Assembly: GCF_013694095.1 (NCBI RefSeq)
Contig: NZ_JACEFB010000019.1
Span: 1 to 64,000 of the forward strand
Origin: Thermogemmata fonticola
GTDB taxonomy: Bacteria; Planctomycetota; Planctomycetia; Gemmatales; Gemmataceae
Length of the DNA: 64,000 nucleotides
Direction of reading: 5' to 3'
Below are positions 9,375 through 17,811 of the stretch, one piece after another. The translations under genes were made by a program, and so were the position numbers. The notes below the pieces were generated by a model, which was not told the origin of the DNA, searched no databases, and saw only the letters and a list, made by a program, of their open reading frames with translations. Within the stretch, counting starts at the first letter, position 1. Every line of letters begins with the position of its first letter.

Positions 9375-9912
9375 GTCCATGCCTCCTCTTCTACTGTTCC
9401 CACCGGTGCGATTCCCTTCGCCACTTGTATTAGATACGACGAGAGAATGCAACGTTTCGTTGGTCACAACTTCTAATTCTTGCGCAAAATCTTACCTTTT
9501 CCCTTATTGTCCATGTGGGGATACACTCGTGTCAACCGGAGGGATTGTGCAGGCAATAACATTATGCCAACTCCAGGTGTCCAAATAATCAGGTGCTGAG
9601 GGAGTGGGCCTGGATTGGGTGTGAGGATTCAGTGAGGACGAGCGTTCTTGAGTTATACGGATTGACTTTTCTCAGGAGGTGTGCTTGTGCGCTAGCTGAG
9701 GAGTCTTGACGCAAGGGCAGGGTATTTCCATGCTCGGAAGCGGACACCTGCGTTGAGTACTACTTATGGGCATGGGATTGATTGAGGGAAGCGATAGGAT
9801 GGATTGGAAGAGGGAGCGAATGAGGCCGCTGGTTGGCGGATGCTTGTGACGAGAGCGACAAGGAAGCTATAATTGTCTGCACGATGAGGTAATAAAAGGC
9901 CAGGGAGGGAGC
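9375..9912. other. Divergent intergenic region
   Basis: The 538-base spacer separates the PDZ gene (minus) from the PAS-GAF-receiver gene (plus). I find no convincing ORF or RNA. A purine-rich stretch at about 9780-9835 (gattgagggaagcg, gattggaagagggagcg) is weakly repeated. It presumably holds two promoters. Confidence 0.45.
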
Positions 9913-11823
9913 GTGTCAGACGCACCGCGGGTATTGCTGATTGGTCCTGCCCCTGGTTGGGAGCGGGAGATGTGGCCTCAGGCCGCCGTGGAACATGTAC
10001 CGGCAGAAGCGGCGGTGGTGGCCCAGCGTTTGCACGCGGGAAAATATGATGCGGTCATCGCACGCCCGGAAATTCTGACTCCGCTTTTGGAACGCTTCCA
10101 GCGGGATGAACTGATCCTGCAGAATATCGATAAAGGTCTGGCCGTCCTTGATGCTGAGGGGCGCATCCTCTGGGCCAATCCCACTCTGCGGCTTTACACC
10201 CAAGGGGATCCGGTGGGTCGGCCGTTCTTGGAGGCCTTGCAGGCGCGCGTAGCCGCCGTTGGGGACTTTCTGGACCCGCAACGCCGGGCGGAAGCAGATT
10301 GGCATTCCCCCAGCACTTCCCGTTTAGAAGATCCGCTCGGTCCTGCTCGTCAAGGCCGTGTCGTGCATTTGCGGTTGTTCTGCCCCACCTGTAGCGACCA
10401 GCCGTATCTGGAAGCCGACATTCGGCCTGTATTGGGGCCAGATGGCCAGGTCACGCAGTTGGTCGTTCTGCTCCGCAATGTCACGCCGGAAATTGTCCAA
10501 CAGCAGAAGCTCGACGCACTTCATCAAGCCGGACGGGAACTGGCGGGTCTGAGTCCAGAACAGTTGGCGGAAATGGATGTGCGCTCCCGGATTGAGCTAC
10601 TCAAGCAGAATCTCCGCCATTGCATCCACGACCTGCTGCACTACGACACCATTGAGGTCCGCCTCTTGGATCGCAAGACGGGGGAACTGATTCCCCTTTT
10701 GCAAGACGGGATGCTTCCGGAAGCGGCCCATCGCAAACTGTACGCCCGGCCCACAGATAACGGCGTAACTGGTTACGTGGCCTATACAGGCCGGAGTTAC
10801 CTTTGCCCGGATACCACCAAAGACCCGCTTTATCTTCAGGGTGCTCCTGGCGCGCGGAGTTCGATGACAGTGCCTTTGAAGTTTCACGATGAAGTCATCG
10901 GTACGCTCAATGTGGAAAGCCCGCGGGTCAACGGCTTTGGCCCAGAAGACTTGCAATTCACTGAGCTATTCAGTAAGGAGATCGCCGCAGCCCTCCATAC
11001 CCTGGATTTACTCAGCGCCCAGCAGATTTGTACCGCCTCCCAATCCATCGACGCCGTCAACAAAGAGATCGCCTTGCCGCTGGATGAGGTGGTGGCAGGT
11101 GCGAGTGTGCTCCTGGAGCAATTCCAGCCGACCCATCCAGAAGTGGCAGAGCGGTTGCGTAAGATGCGGGCCGCGGCGCGGGCCGTCAAGGAAGGGGTTG
11201 CCCAGGTCGGAAAGAACTTGCTCCTCGGTCCCCTAGCTCCCACCGGCGAAAGCCCGCTGCGCGGACGGCGCTTCCTCGTCATCGACTCCGACGAACAGAT
11301 GCGGCGGCAGGCCCATCTGGTGCTCAGCCGACTGGGAGCGATCGTGGAAACCGCTGCCACTGCGAGCGATGGCTTGGCAATGGCTGCCAGCTCGGATTAC
11401 GACGTCATCTTGCAGGAAGTCAAACCTCCTGATTTGGGCGGCTACGAATGCTATCGCCGCCTTCGGAGCGCCTCACCCCGTGCCCTGATTGCCATGACCA
11501 CGGGCTTCGGGTACGATACCGCTCACTCGATTCTCAAAGCCCGTGCCGATGGTATGAAGCACGTCCTCTACAAACCCTTCCGCCAGGATCAAATCCTGAA
11601 ACTGCTGCCTGACTTGCCTCCACCACTCGCGCCAACCCCTATCTCGCCCGCTGCTCCGGCCTCAACAGAGACCGACACCCCTCCGGCCTCACCCGCTCCT
11701 CCAGCGACCGAAACTTCCATGACGGCATCGAACGCCTTGCCGACTCCCAATCCCAGCCACCTGCCCCCGGCGTCATCCGCTGAGCCACAACCTTCCCCGA
11801 CCGTAACGGCTCCACCCAACTGA
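9913..11823 (+). CDS. PAS-GAF protein with degenerate H-box and pseudo-receiver
   Basis: The start is a GTG with GGGAGGGA just upstream; length is 636 residues. Order of parts: an N-terminal receiver-like stub (1-60), a PAS domain (about 65-190, GLAVLDAEGRILWANPTLRLY), a GAF domain (about 200-365, ending SMTVPLKFHDEVIGTLNVESP), a helical segment resembling a histidine-kinase dimerisation domain (370-440), a receiver domain (450-565) and a Pro/Thr/Ser-rich tail. In the helical segment the H-box reads AVNKEIALPL, with Lys384 where His is expected, and no ATPase domain follows. In the receiver the phospho-acceptor position is Glu502 (VILQEVKPPDLGG), while the acidic pocket (D458, D460), T529/T530 and K554 remain. 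The protein therefore looks like a scaffold or sensor without phosphotransfer chemistry. Nothing beside it identifies its partner. Confidence 0.88.
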   Translation: MSDAPRVLLIGPAPGWEREMWPQAAVEHVPAEAAVVAQRLHAGKYDAVIARPEILTPLLERFQRDELILQNIDKGLAVLDAEGRILWANPTLRLYTQGDPVGRPFLEALQARVAAVGDFLDPQRRAEADWHSPSTSRLEDPLGPARQGRVVHLRLFCPTCSDQPYLEADIRPVLGPDGQVTQLVVLLRNVTPEIVQQQKLDALHQAGRELAGLSPEQLAEMDVRSRIELLKQNLRHCIHDLLHYDTIEVRLLDRKTGELIPLLQDGMLPEAAHRKLYARPTDNGVTGYVAYTGRSYLCPDTTKDPLYLQGAPGARSSMTVPLKFHDEVIGTLNVESPRVNGFGPEDLQFTELFSKEIAAALHTLDLLSAQQICTASQSIDAVNKEIALPLDEVVAGASVLLEQFQPTHPEVAERLRKMRAAARAVKEGVAQVGKNLLLGPLAPTGESPLRGRRFLVIDSDEQMRRQAHLVLSRLGAIVETAATASDGLAMAASSDYDVILQEVKPPDLGGYECYRRLRSASPRALIAMTTGFGYDTAHSILKARADGMKHVLYKPFRQDQILKLLPDLPPPLAPTPISPAAPASTETDTPPASPAPPATETSMTASNALPTPNPSHLPPASSAEPQPSPTVTAPPN

Positions 11824-12096
11824 ATCTGTTCTCTACTGCGGGACCAATCCATTCCACTTGTGCCCGGTACCGTGCCTTTTGGGCTCCCCGGTTTCATTCC
11901 GGAAAGTTTGTCGCAATTCCTTCCCCCGAAACAAATCGTCCCTCCTTTATCCCTCGAGAGACCGGAGCGGTTGTTCTGTATCAGTCCGTTAGGCTTCTGT
12001 AGAAAACGCTTGGGCAATCGGTTAGGGGTGGAAGGCATCATTCTCCGCTCCGACGAGACGTGATGAGGAACGGGCATCTTCGGCTGAGGTGATTCC

Positions 12097-12999
12097 ATGG
12101 CGATCGTGATCCTGGGCAGTTATGACGACCAGCATGCCTGTCATATGTACCACTATCTCAAGGAGCGGTATGCAGCGGATGTGGAACTGGTGGATAGCCG
12201 CTGGTTCCCCACGCAGATGCACATCCACTACGTGCCGGTGAGTCGGGAGGGTTATCTGCGATTGCCGTCGGGCCGACGCTTGGCTTTGGCCGAAGTTCAA
12301 GCGGTCTATTGGCGTTGCTGTTACGGTGCGGCTGTACCTCCGTTGCCGGACCTGGATCAACGGTACATCGCGGAATACGATGCTCAAGGACTGCTCGACA
12401 GCATTCTCAAGGACCTGCCGGCTCGCTGGGTCAATAGTTGGCAGGCTCAACAACTTCATCGCACCAAGCCGGTGCAATTGGCGCGCGTGGCGCAGTTGGG
12501 GGTGGCCATTCCTGCTACGATTGTCACCAATGATCCCGCCCAAGTGAAGCAGTTCGCAGCAGAGCATCCCCGCAGTATTTTCAAGCCAGTGCAGGGGGGC
12601 GCCCATGCCCAGCGCCTGGAACCCCGCCATATGGACGAAGAGCATCTGGCCCATCTCCGTTTGGCCCCGGTAACCCTCCAAGAGGAAGTCCCTGGCACCA
12701 ATGTTCGCGTCTTTGTGGCTGGGAAAGAGGTGCTGGCCTGTGAAATCCGCACCTCGCATCTGGATTACCGGGATGATCCCTGCCCCCTCCTGCTTGTTCA
12801 CCAGCTTCCTCAAGAGATGATCAAGCAGTGCCGTCAGATTGCTGAAGCGCTGGAGTTGCTCTGGACCGGCATCGATTTTCGCCTAACACCGGAGGGACGA
12901 TACGTCTTTCTCGAAGCTAATCCGAGTCCAATGTTTCTAGGATTCGAGCAAGCGACGGGTCTGCCGCTGTCCGAGGCCCTCGCCGCTTTACTTCTCTAA
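12097..12999 (+). CDS. ATP-grasp ligase of graspetide (omega-ester peptide) type
   Basis: This 300-residue protein matches the RimK-like ATP-grasp ligases that cyclise graspetides (MvdC, MvdD and PsnB relatives). Signs of that group: N-terminal VILGSYDDQHACHMY, a DSRWFPTQMHIHY segment near 36-48 like the D-x-x-x-FP stretch of those ligases, EVQAVYWR near 65, NDPAQVKQF near 147, an ATP-binding IFKPVQGG near 164-171, VTLQEEVPGTNVRVFVAG near 193-210, and the Mg-binding end GRYVFLEANPSPMF near 267-280. The usual product of the family is an ester or amide between Thr/Ser/Lys and Asp/Glu side chains of a precursor. The gene faces, across 263 bases, the gene for a protein with six TTxxxxEE motifs, which is the motif cyclised in plesiocin-type peptides. 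Together they form a minimal biosynthetic locus. A RimK-like glutamate ligase is the alternative, less likely given the neighbour. Confidence 0.85.
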   Translation: MAIVILGSYDDQHACHMYHYLKERYAADVELVDSRWFPTQMHIHYVPVSREGYLRLPSGRRLALAEVQAVYWRCCYGAAVPPLPDLDQRYIAEYDAQGLLDSILKDLPARWVNSWQAQQLHRTKPVQLARVAQLGVAIPATIVTNDPAQVKQFAAEHPRSIFKPVQGGAHAQRLEPRHMDEEHLAHLRLAPVTLQEEVPGTNVRVFVAGKEVLACEIRTSHLDYRDDPCPLLLVHQLPQEMIKQCRQIAEALELLWTGIDFRLTPEGRYVFLEANPSPMFLGFEQATGLPLSEALAALLL

Positions 13000-13262
13000 C
13001 TTCAGTTCCCAACGGCAGACGCCTGGTTCCCCGTGCTGCTCGTAGTTCCGGAGGTGGAGGATCGCCTCGTAAAGCGCAAGAAAGCACAGGCTGGGTTACG
13101 TCCCTTGCTTGGCCTAAGAACGTCATACCGTGGGGGAGGAAGAGAAAACAGCGATGAAGGAGGTGCACGTATGTTTCCACCTCACCACGGCCATCGTAGG
13201 GCTAGCTCATGATGGCCGTCTGCCAGCCGGCGTGCTCCCTGGTTTATGACAGGAGTGTGGGA

Positions 13263-13817
13263 TCAACCTTTGCGAGGCGCGGGCGGGTTGCCTTCCTCGC
13301 CGAGTGCTCGAGTCGTTGGTTTGGGAGGGCCATCTTTGGGTTTCGGCGGGGGATTGCCTTCTTCACCCAAGGCCAAGGTGGTACGGGGTGGATTCCCTTC
13401 TTCGCCCAAGGCTTTGGTAGTGGGTCGGCCAGGATCTTTGGGTTTCGGCGGGGGATTGCCTTCCTCACCCAAGGCCAGGGTGGTACGGGGTGGGTTGCCT
13501 TCCTCGCCGAGGGCTAGAGTCGTGGGCTTGGGTTCCGGTTGGGGGTCCGTCGGGTTGGGTTTCGGCGGTGGGTTCCCTTCTTCCTTGAGGGCTAAGGTGG
13601 TGGGAGCAGGTGCTGGTTCCTGCTGGCCCGGCGGATGAGCGGGAGGTGGAACCGCATTGCCAGCCAACGGTAATGCCAACATTCCGGCGGACGCCGCCAA
13701 TAGGCGCTGGAGCCAATCCCGCCGGCTCACGGTTCCCTCAACGGGTCGATTCTCGCCGTTCGCCCCATCCTGACCTTCGCTTGGGGGAAGGATGATCCCA
13801 TCAAACGGATGACGCAT
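13263..13817 (-). CDS. Candidate graspetide precursor: Tat signal plus six TTxxxxEE cores
   Basis: The 184-residue product starts at the ATG at 13817, seven bases from AGGAGG (a GTG two codons upstream overlaps the ribosome site). Residues 1-30 are an acidic, Pro/Gly-containing segment. Residues 31-55 form a twin-arginine signal, SRRDWLQ followed by LLAASAGMLALPLAG and a likely cut after AGNA. The remainder is a Pro/Lys linker studded with six copies of TT-xAL-G/K-EE-GNPP: residues 73-80, 99-106, 112-119, 133-140, 146-153 and 168-175. All six keep both Thr and both Glu, while position 3 varies (L, K, R) and position 6 varies once (K). That pattern equals the TTxxxxEE core of plesiocin-group graspetides, in which the two Thr are esterified to the two Glu. 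The convergent neighbour is the matching ATP-grasp ligase. The alternative is a low-complexity exported protein with no modification. Confidence 0.82.
   Translation of the reverse strand: MRHPFDGIILPPSEGQDGANGENRPVEGTVSRRDWLQRLLAASAGMLALPLAGNAVPPPAHPPGQQEPAPAPTTLALKEEGNPPPKPNPTDPQPEPKPTTLALGEEGNPPRTTLALGEEGNPPPKPKDPGRPTTKALGEEGNPPRTTLALGEEGNPPPKPKDGPPKPTTRALGEEGNPPAPRKG
13320..13526. repeat. 102-bp tandem duplication inside the precursor gene
   Basis: Residues 98-131 and about 132-166 of the precursor are encoded by two adjacent near-copies with a 102-base (34-codon) offset. A 58-base stretch beginning at 13334 recurs at 13436 with two mismatches. Each copy contains two TTxxxxEE cores, so this duplication accounts for cores 2-5. 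Confidence 0.85.
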
Positions 13818-14584
13818 AGGCACTCCTCCTCGAACCTTCGTCGTTTTTCAGGGGTGATAGCAACGGCCCCTGTTGCTGCTCGCTGTCCGCCTCGTTCCCG
13901 CGAGTGTGGCCTCCCTGGATTTGGAGTAAATATCCAGGATTTCCCAGGGAAACCCCCAGTAGCAATGTTATGACGAACGACTCCCGGTGGCAGATTGGCC
14001 AATTCGTTCCCGTTGTTACAAAAGGGAACGCCGAGATTGGTTTCTTAAGTGAACCAATCATATTTAGAGTATGTCCTGATGCACGAGAGGGGAAGCGTAG
14101 TTTCCGCAGGCAGGGGCAGCTAGTCATCCCCGTGGAACTGAAGCTTGCGGACCAGCGCCGCTGAATTCAGATTGGATGCGGAGGGAAGTGCGGAACGCCC
14201 TCTGGTGATAAGGCCAGTAATCCAAACGTTGGGTTGGCGAAGTGGAAGAGTTCGCCTTGACAGGTTGAGGGTTTTTCCCTGATGCTGGGACACCCTGGGT
14301 AGGGCGGGGAAGAGCCGGGAGTGAAACCCGAGCTGCAGAGACGGACAGCGCTGCAAACAGCAGACCCAGCCCGGTAGCTCTTGGGCCAACGACTTCGGTC
14401 GGTGATGATCGTGGCGAACGACTTCGTTCGGTAACGGGAGAGAGAGCGAAGGTTCGCCTCAGGGGGTCTGAAACTTTCCTTCTCGGCTCAGGGTACACCT
14501 TGGCAAGCCGCCCGGTGTGGGGTGTCTGGCTATCCCCGGCGGACTTCTGGCTTGTGGGTCTCTATCAGGAAAGGAACCCGGACC
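13818..14584. other. Long intergenic region between precursor and secreted protein genes
   Basis: The 767-base divergent spacer carries no ORF I can support. It should hold the promoter of the six-core precursor (minus) and of the secreted protein at 14585 (plus). An imperfect direct repeat AACGACTTCGKTCGGT occurs at 14388-14403 and 14417-14432. The stretch around 14035-14075 is locally AT-richer. No tRNA or riboswitch-like structure was recognised. Confidence 0.45.
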
Positions 14585-15604
14585 ATGCTGCGTATCTTTT
14601 CTCCTCACAGGTTATGCTTGCTCTTTGGCGTCCTTGGACTGATGGCTGGTCTGCCCTTGGCCGCCCATGCTGCGGAACCGGACAAGCTCTTGCCTCAGGA
14701 ATCAGAGATTGTCATCCAGATCAATTTCAAGCAGATTCTGGAATCGGACCTGTTCAAAAAGTATGCCCTGGAGCAGCTTAAACAGGTGATGCAAAATCAG
14801 GATGCCAAGAAAATCCTGGATGAATTGGGGCTAGACCCTCTCAAGGACATTCACCGGATCATCGTCGCAGGAGAAATGAAAGGGCGCGATGACAGCCGCT
14901 ATTTGATGATCGGTTACGGCAGCTTTGATCCTGAAAAGTTGTTTGCTACAGCGGAGGCTTACTCCAAAAAGAATCCGGATCGCTTCAGCCTGATTCGGGA
15001 AGGGGAGACGGTGATGTTCAAGTTCCAGCCGGACAATGGGCAGTTGCCCGTCTACACCACCGTGCTGGACGACAAAACAGTGATCGCCGGTTCGGATAAG
15101 AAGATCATTCTCGATGCCGTGAACGTATCTAAGTCGGGTAGAAAGCCCAAATCAGCAATCAAACCAGAGTTGGCTGCTCTGATCAAAAAGATGGATGAGA
15201 AAGCATCTATGTATGTGTGTGCTCTGGTCAAAGGGAAGTTTGACGATGTCAACATTCCCCAAGGGGCGCCGGTGGACCTCAGCAAGTTCCAGGATTTGCT
15301 CCCCAAGATGGAGACCATGAGCATGACCTTGCGTATCGGCAAGGACGTCAAGATGGAAATCAGCATGGGGATGAACAACGAGGACAGCGCTGACGACATG
15401 AGCAAGGCTGTCAAGAATCTGCTCAACGATGTCAAGCCGCTGTTGCAATTGGCCACGGCAGCGGACCCCCGGACCAAGCCGCTGACGGACGTGGTCAATT
15501 CCATCAAGGTGAATACCAAGAGCAAAGAAGTTACTCTGACCGGCGAAATCAGCGAAGCCAACATCCAGCGGATGATCAAGCCGGAGGACGACGGCGGACG
15601 GTAA
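14585..15604 (+). CDS. Secreted planctomycete protein of unknown function
   Basis: The 339-residue product starts at the ATG at 14585, with an A/G-rich AGGAAAGGAA 9-12 bases upstream. A signal peptide (LCLLFGVLGLMAGLPLAAHAA) predicts export. The mature part is rich in Lys and Asp and has regularly spaced beta-strands alternating with helices (RIIVAGEMKGRDDSRYLMIGYG, then KTVIAGSDKKIILDAVN, then MTLRIGKDVKMEISMGM). This layout resembles hypothetical planctomycete proteins that describe repeated alpha-beta modules similar to DUF3352-like proteins, but I cannot assign a family. No catalytic motif or metal site is obvious. It stands alone between an intergenic region and a convergent kinase gene. 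Confidence 0.72.
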   Translation: MLRIFSPHRLCLLFGVLGLMAGLPLAAHAAEPDKLLPQESEIVIQINFKQILESDLFKKYALEQLKQVMQNQDAKKILDELGLDPLKDIHRIIVAGEMKGRDDSRYLMIGYGSFDPEKLFATAEAYSKKNPDRFSLIREGETVMFKFQPDNGQLPVYTTVLDDKTVIAGSDKKIILDAVNVSKSGRKPKSAIKPELAALIKKMDEKASMYVCALVKGKFDDVNIPQGAPVDLSKFQDLLPKMETMSMTLRIGKDVKMEISMGMNNEDSADDMSKAVKNLLNDVKPLLQLATAADPRTKPLTDVVNSIKVNTKSKEVTLTGEISEANIQRMIKPEDDGGR

Positions 15605-15855
15605 GGCTAGCTCGCATCGGGTATTTACCCCTGAAGGAAAAAGGGCGGAGGGCCATTCTTCGCTTCCGCTCTTGATTCGTCTACGATAGATAGACCGTAT
15701 CTGCTGGGACAACGCGCTTCCACTTGCAGGGGCAGGGAGTAACCTGTCCCTGTTTGATTTGGGATTGATAGTGCGCGGAGTGGAGTGATTCAGGGAGCCA
15801 AGGGTGGGAGTAGGTGAGGCGGAAGACCCAGCGTGGTGGAAGAGCGTGAGGAGTG

Positions 15856-17733
15856 TCAAGGGGGTAGGGATTCCGGGTGGCGGGCTTTGCGGAGGCGGTA
15901 GTATTTCCAGCCGGGGAGGAAAAACGAAAGGGCGGAGACAAAGCCAAAGAGAAGAACGCTGACCTGGGGAAGGAGGGTCATAGCGATGGCGGCGGCGAAA
16001 TTGAGGGCGGCCCAGAGGTAGAAGCGGCCCGAGAGAATACCGGCTTTCATAATCAGAATCATACCCGCGGCGACGGCGACTGCTGGAGAGAGAGTGAGGG
16101 GCGGCCAGCCGCCGACCCATTCGATGACAAACATGGCGATGCTGGCACAGACGCCGGCCGCCCAAGCGTGGGCAATCTGCCGCTCGACAAACAGGACTGG
16201 TCCGGCCGCCTTGCGCAATTGCCACAAGACGGTGGCCCAGGTCACCAAGCCCACCGACCACCATCCCAGATACCACACGTGGTGGTGCCAGCCGCTCCAG
16301 GCCATCAGTTGCGTCACCAGGCACAGCAGCAGGATCATGAGGCTGTGCCACATCCAGAGCCGACCCCAGTTTTCCAGCACTTCGACATGATGGGTTTCGC
16401 GGAAAAAGCGTGCCAGGAAGTAACGCAGGCCGCTGGGGGCAGCGTGGAGAGGGGCGCCGCTGAGATAGGCTTCCAGGTCGGCAGCCAAAGCGGCGGCAGT
16501 GGGATAGCGTAACTCCGGCGGCTTCTGAAGGCACTTCAAACAAATCAGCTCCAGTTCTCGATCGACGGTCGGATTGAGGTCACGCGGAGGGACCGGCTCC
16601 TGTTCCAGCACCAGCAGCAAAGTGTCTACCGGATGGGAAGCCTGGAAGGGCGGCCGCCCGGTGAGCAGTTCGTAGAGGATGGCGCCGAGGGAGTAAACAT
16701 CCGCGGCGGCGGTCAGTTCCTTACGCCCCGCCGCTTGTTCCGGGGCCATGTACGACGGTGTGCCCAGTACCATGCCGGTCCGTGTCAGGGATTCATCGGC
16801 GTCGATCCGTTTGGCTAGCCCGAAATCGGTGATCTTGGGGTGCCAGTGATCCAGTTCCCGCGGATCGAAGGACACTTCCGGAGAAGGAGCGGGAGGAGTG
16901 GCGAGCAAAATGTTCGAGGGTTTCAAATCCCGGTGCAGGACGTTTTGGTCATGGGCATGTTGCACAGCGCGTGCTACGGTGGCCAACAAGCGAGCGGCTG
17001 CATGGGGCGGAGCCGGGCCATAACGGCGGAGCCATTCCGCTAAGGTTATCCCTTCCAGATATTCCATGCATAGATAGGCTCGCCTTCCCACGAGACCCAC
17101 TTCGTACAGGGTCACAATGTGGGGGTGTTGCAGGCGGGCCACCGCCTCGGCTTCCATCTGGAAGCGGGATTGTTCCGTGACGCTGGAGCTGCCTTCATCG
17201 GTCAGCATCTTCAGAGCGACAAGCCGGGATAGGCTCTTCTGCCGGGCCAGATAGACCACGCCCATCCCGCCCCGCCCCAGAACTCGGAGCAGTTCATAAT
17301 CCCCAAAGGAACGAGGAAACGTTTCCTGCGTCTCTGACTCTGCGTCGGACGGAAATATCTCCGCGAGACTGGCCTTGTCCTGCCACAATTGTGTATTTGG
17401 GGGTGGTACCTGCGGGGTGGAGGAGAGAGAAGAGGGCGGGTATGGTCGGGAGACTGGCGGGTCCAGCGGAGGGGTGGAGAGACGCGAGTAGCAGTTCGCC
17501 ACTTGAGCGACGGCCCAGAGTTGCTCCAATTCGCTTGCTAGCTCCGGGTGCCGGCGAGCCAAAGCCTGGACATCCGCAGTTTGACCTACCCGCGCCGCTG
17601 CGTGGAGCTGTTCGAGCAACTGGGCCAATAGTTCATCGCGCTCGGAGCTATCCATTCGAGGATGCATCCCGCTTGGTCCCGCTCTTCCTTGTGTCGCTTT
17701 TCCCCGTGGCCTCCCTTTATCATCCTTCACCAT
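15856..17733 (-). CDS. Transmembrane Ser/Thr protein kinase
   Basis: The 625-residue protein has a helical N-terminal module (about 30-80, typical of planctomycete kinases), a Pro-rich linker, a kinase domain from about 146 to 410, and four or five hydrophobic helices from about 455 to 605. Catalytic marks are intact: glycine loop LGRGGMGVVY, ATP lysine K175 in VALKML, HRDLKPSN with D269, DFG at 303-305, and GTPSYMAPEQA. The kinase domain thus faces the cytoplasm and is anchored by its C-terminus. The start at 17733 lacks a clear ribosome site; ATG at 17667 (MHPRMDSS) or 17655 may be the true start. It belongs to the greatly expanded Hanks-type kinase family of planctomycetes; substrates are unknown. 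Confidence 0.93.
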   Translation of the reverse strand: MVKDDKGRPRGKATQGRAGPSGMHPRMDSSERDELLAQLLEQLHAAARVGQTADVQALARRHPELASELEQLWAVAQVANCYSRLSTPPLDPPVSRPYPPSSLSSTPQVPPPNTQLWQDKASLAEIFPSDAESETQETFPRSFGDYELLRVLGRGGMGVVYLARQKSLSRLVALKMLTDEGSSSVTEQSRFQMEAEAVARLQHPHIVTLYEVGLVGRRAYLCMEYLEGITLAEWLRRYGPAPPHAAARLLATVARAVQHAHDQNVLHRDLKPSNILLATPPAPSPEVSFDPRELDHWHPKITDFGLAKRIDADESLTRTGMVLGTPSYMAPEQAAGRKELTAAADVYSLGAILYELLTGRPPFQASHPVDTLLLVLEQEPVPPRDLNPTVDRELELICLKCLQKPPELRYPTAAALAADLEAYLSGAPLHAAPSGLRYFLARFFRETHHVEVLENWGRLWMWHSLMILLLCLVTQLMAWSGWHHHVWYLGWWSVGLVTWATVLWQLRKAAGPVLFVERQIAHAWAAGVCASIAMFVIEWVGGWPPLTLSPAVAVAAGMILIMKAGILSGRFYLWAALNFAAAIAMTLLPQVSVLLFGFVSALSFFLPGWKYYRLRKARHPESLPP

Positions 17734-17811
17734 TATGGTAGTGGTTATGGGAGGGGGGATTGGTCCGGTTTTGCGTCGGCGTCAGATCAAGGCAGGGTGT
17801 CCGACGCTGGG

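Noticed and set aside
12097-12999. Simple RimK-type glutamate ligase acting on ribosomal protein S6
   Set aside because: The length and segments such as DSRWFPTQ and VTLQEEVPGTNVRVFVAG match graspetide ligases better, and the neighbouring gene supplies the matching substrate motif.
13293-13601. CRISPR-like repeat array
   Set aside because: The repeats are in frame inside the precursor gene and encode the TTxxxxEE cores, with variable spacing and no unique spacers.
14124-14498. Possible small gene on the minus strand in the spacer after the precursor
   Set aside because: The frame is Arg/Ser-rich with no ribosome site, no known family and no similarity to its neighbours.
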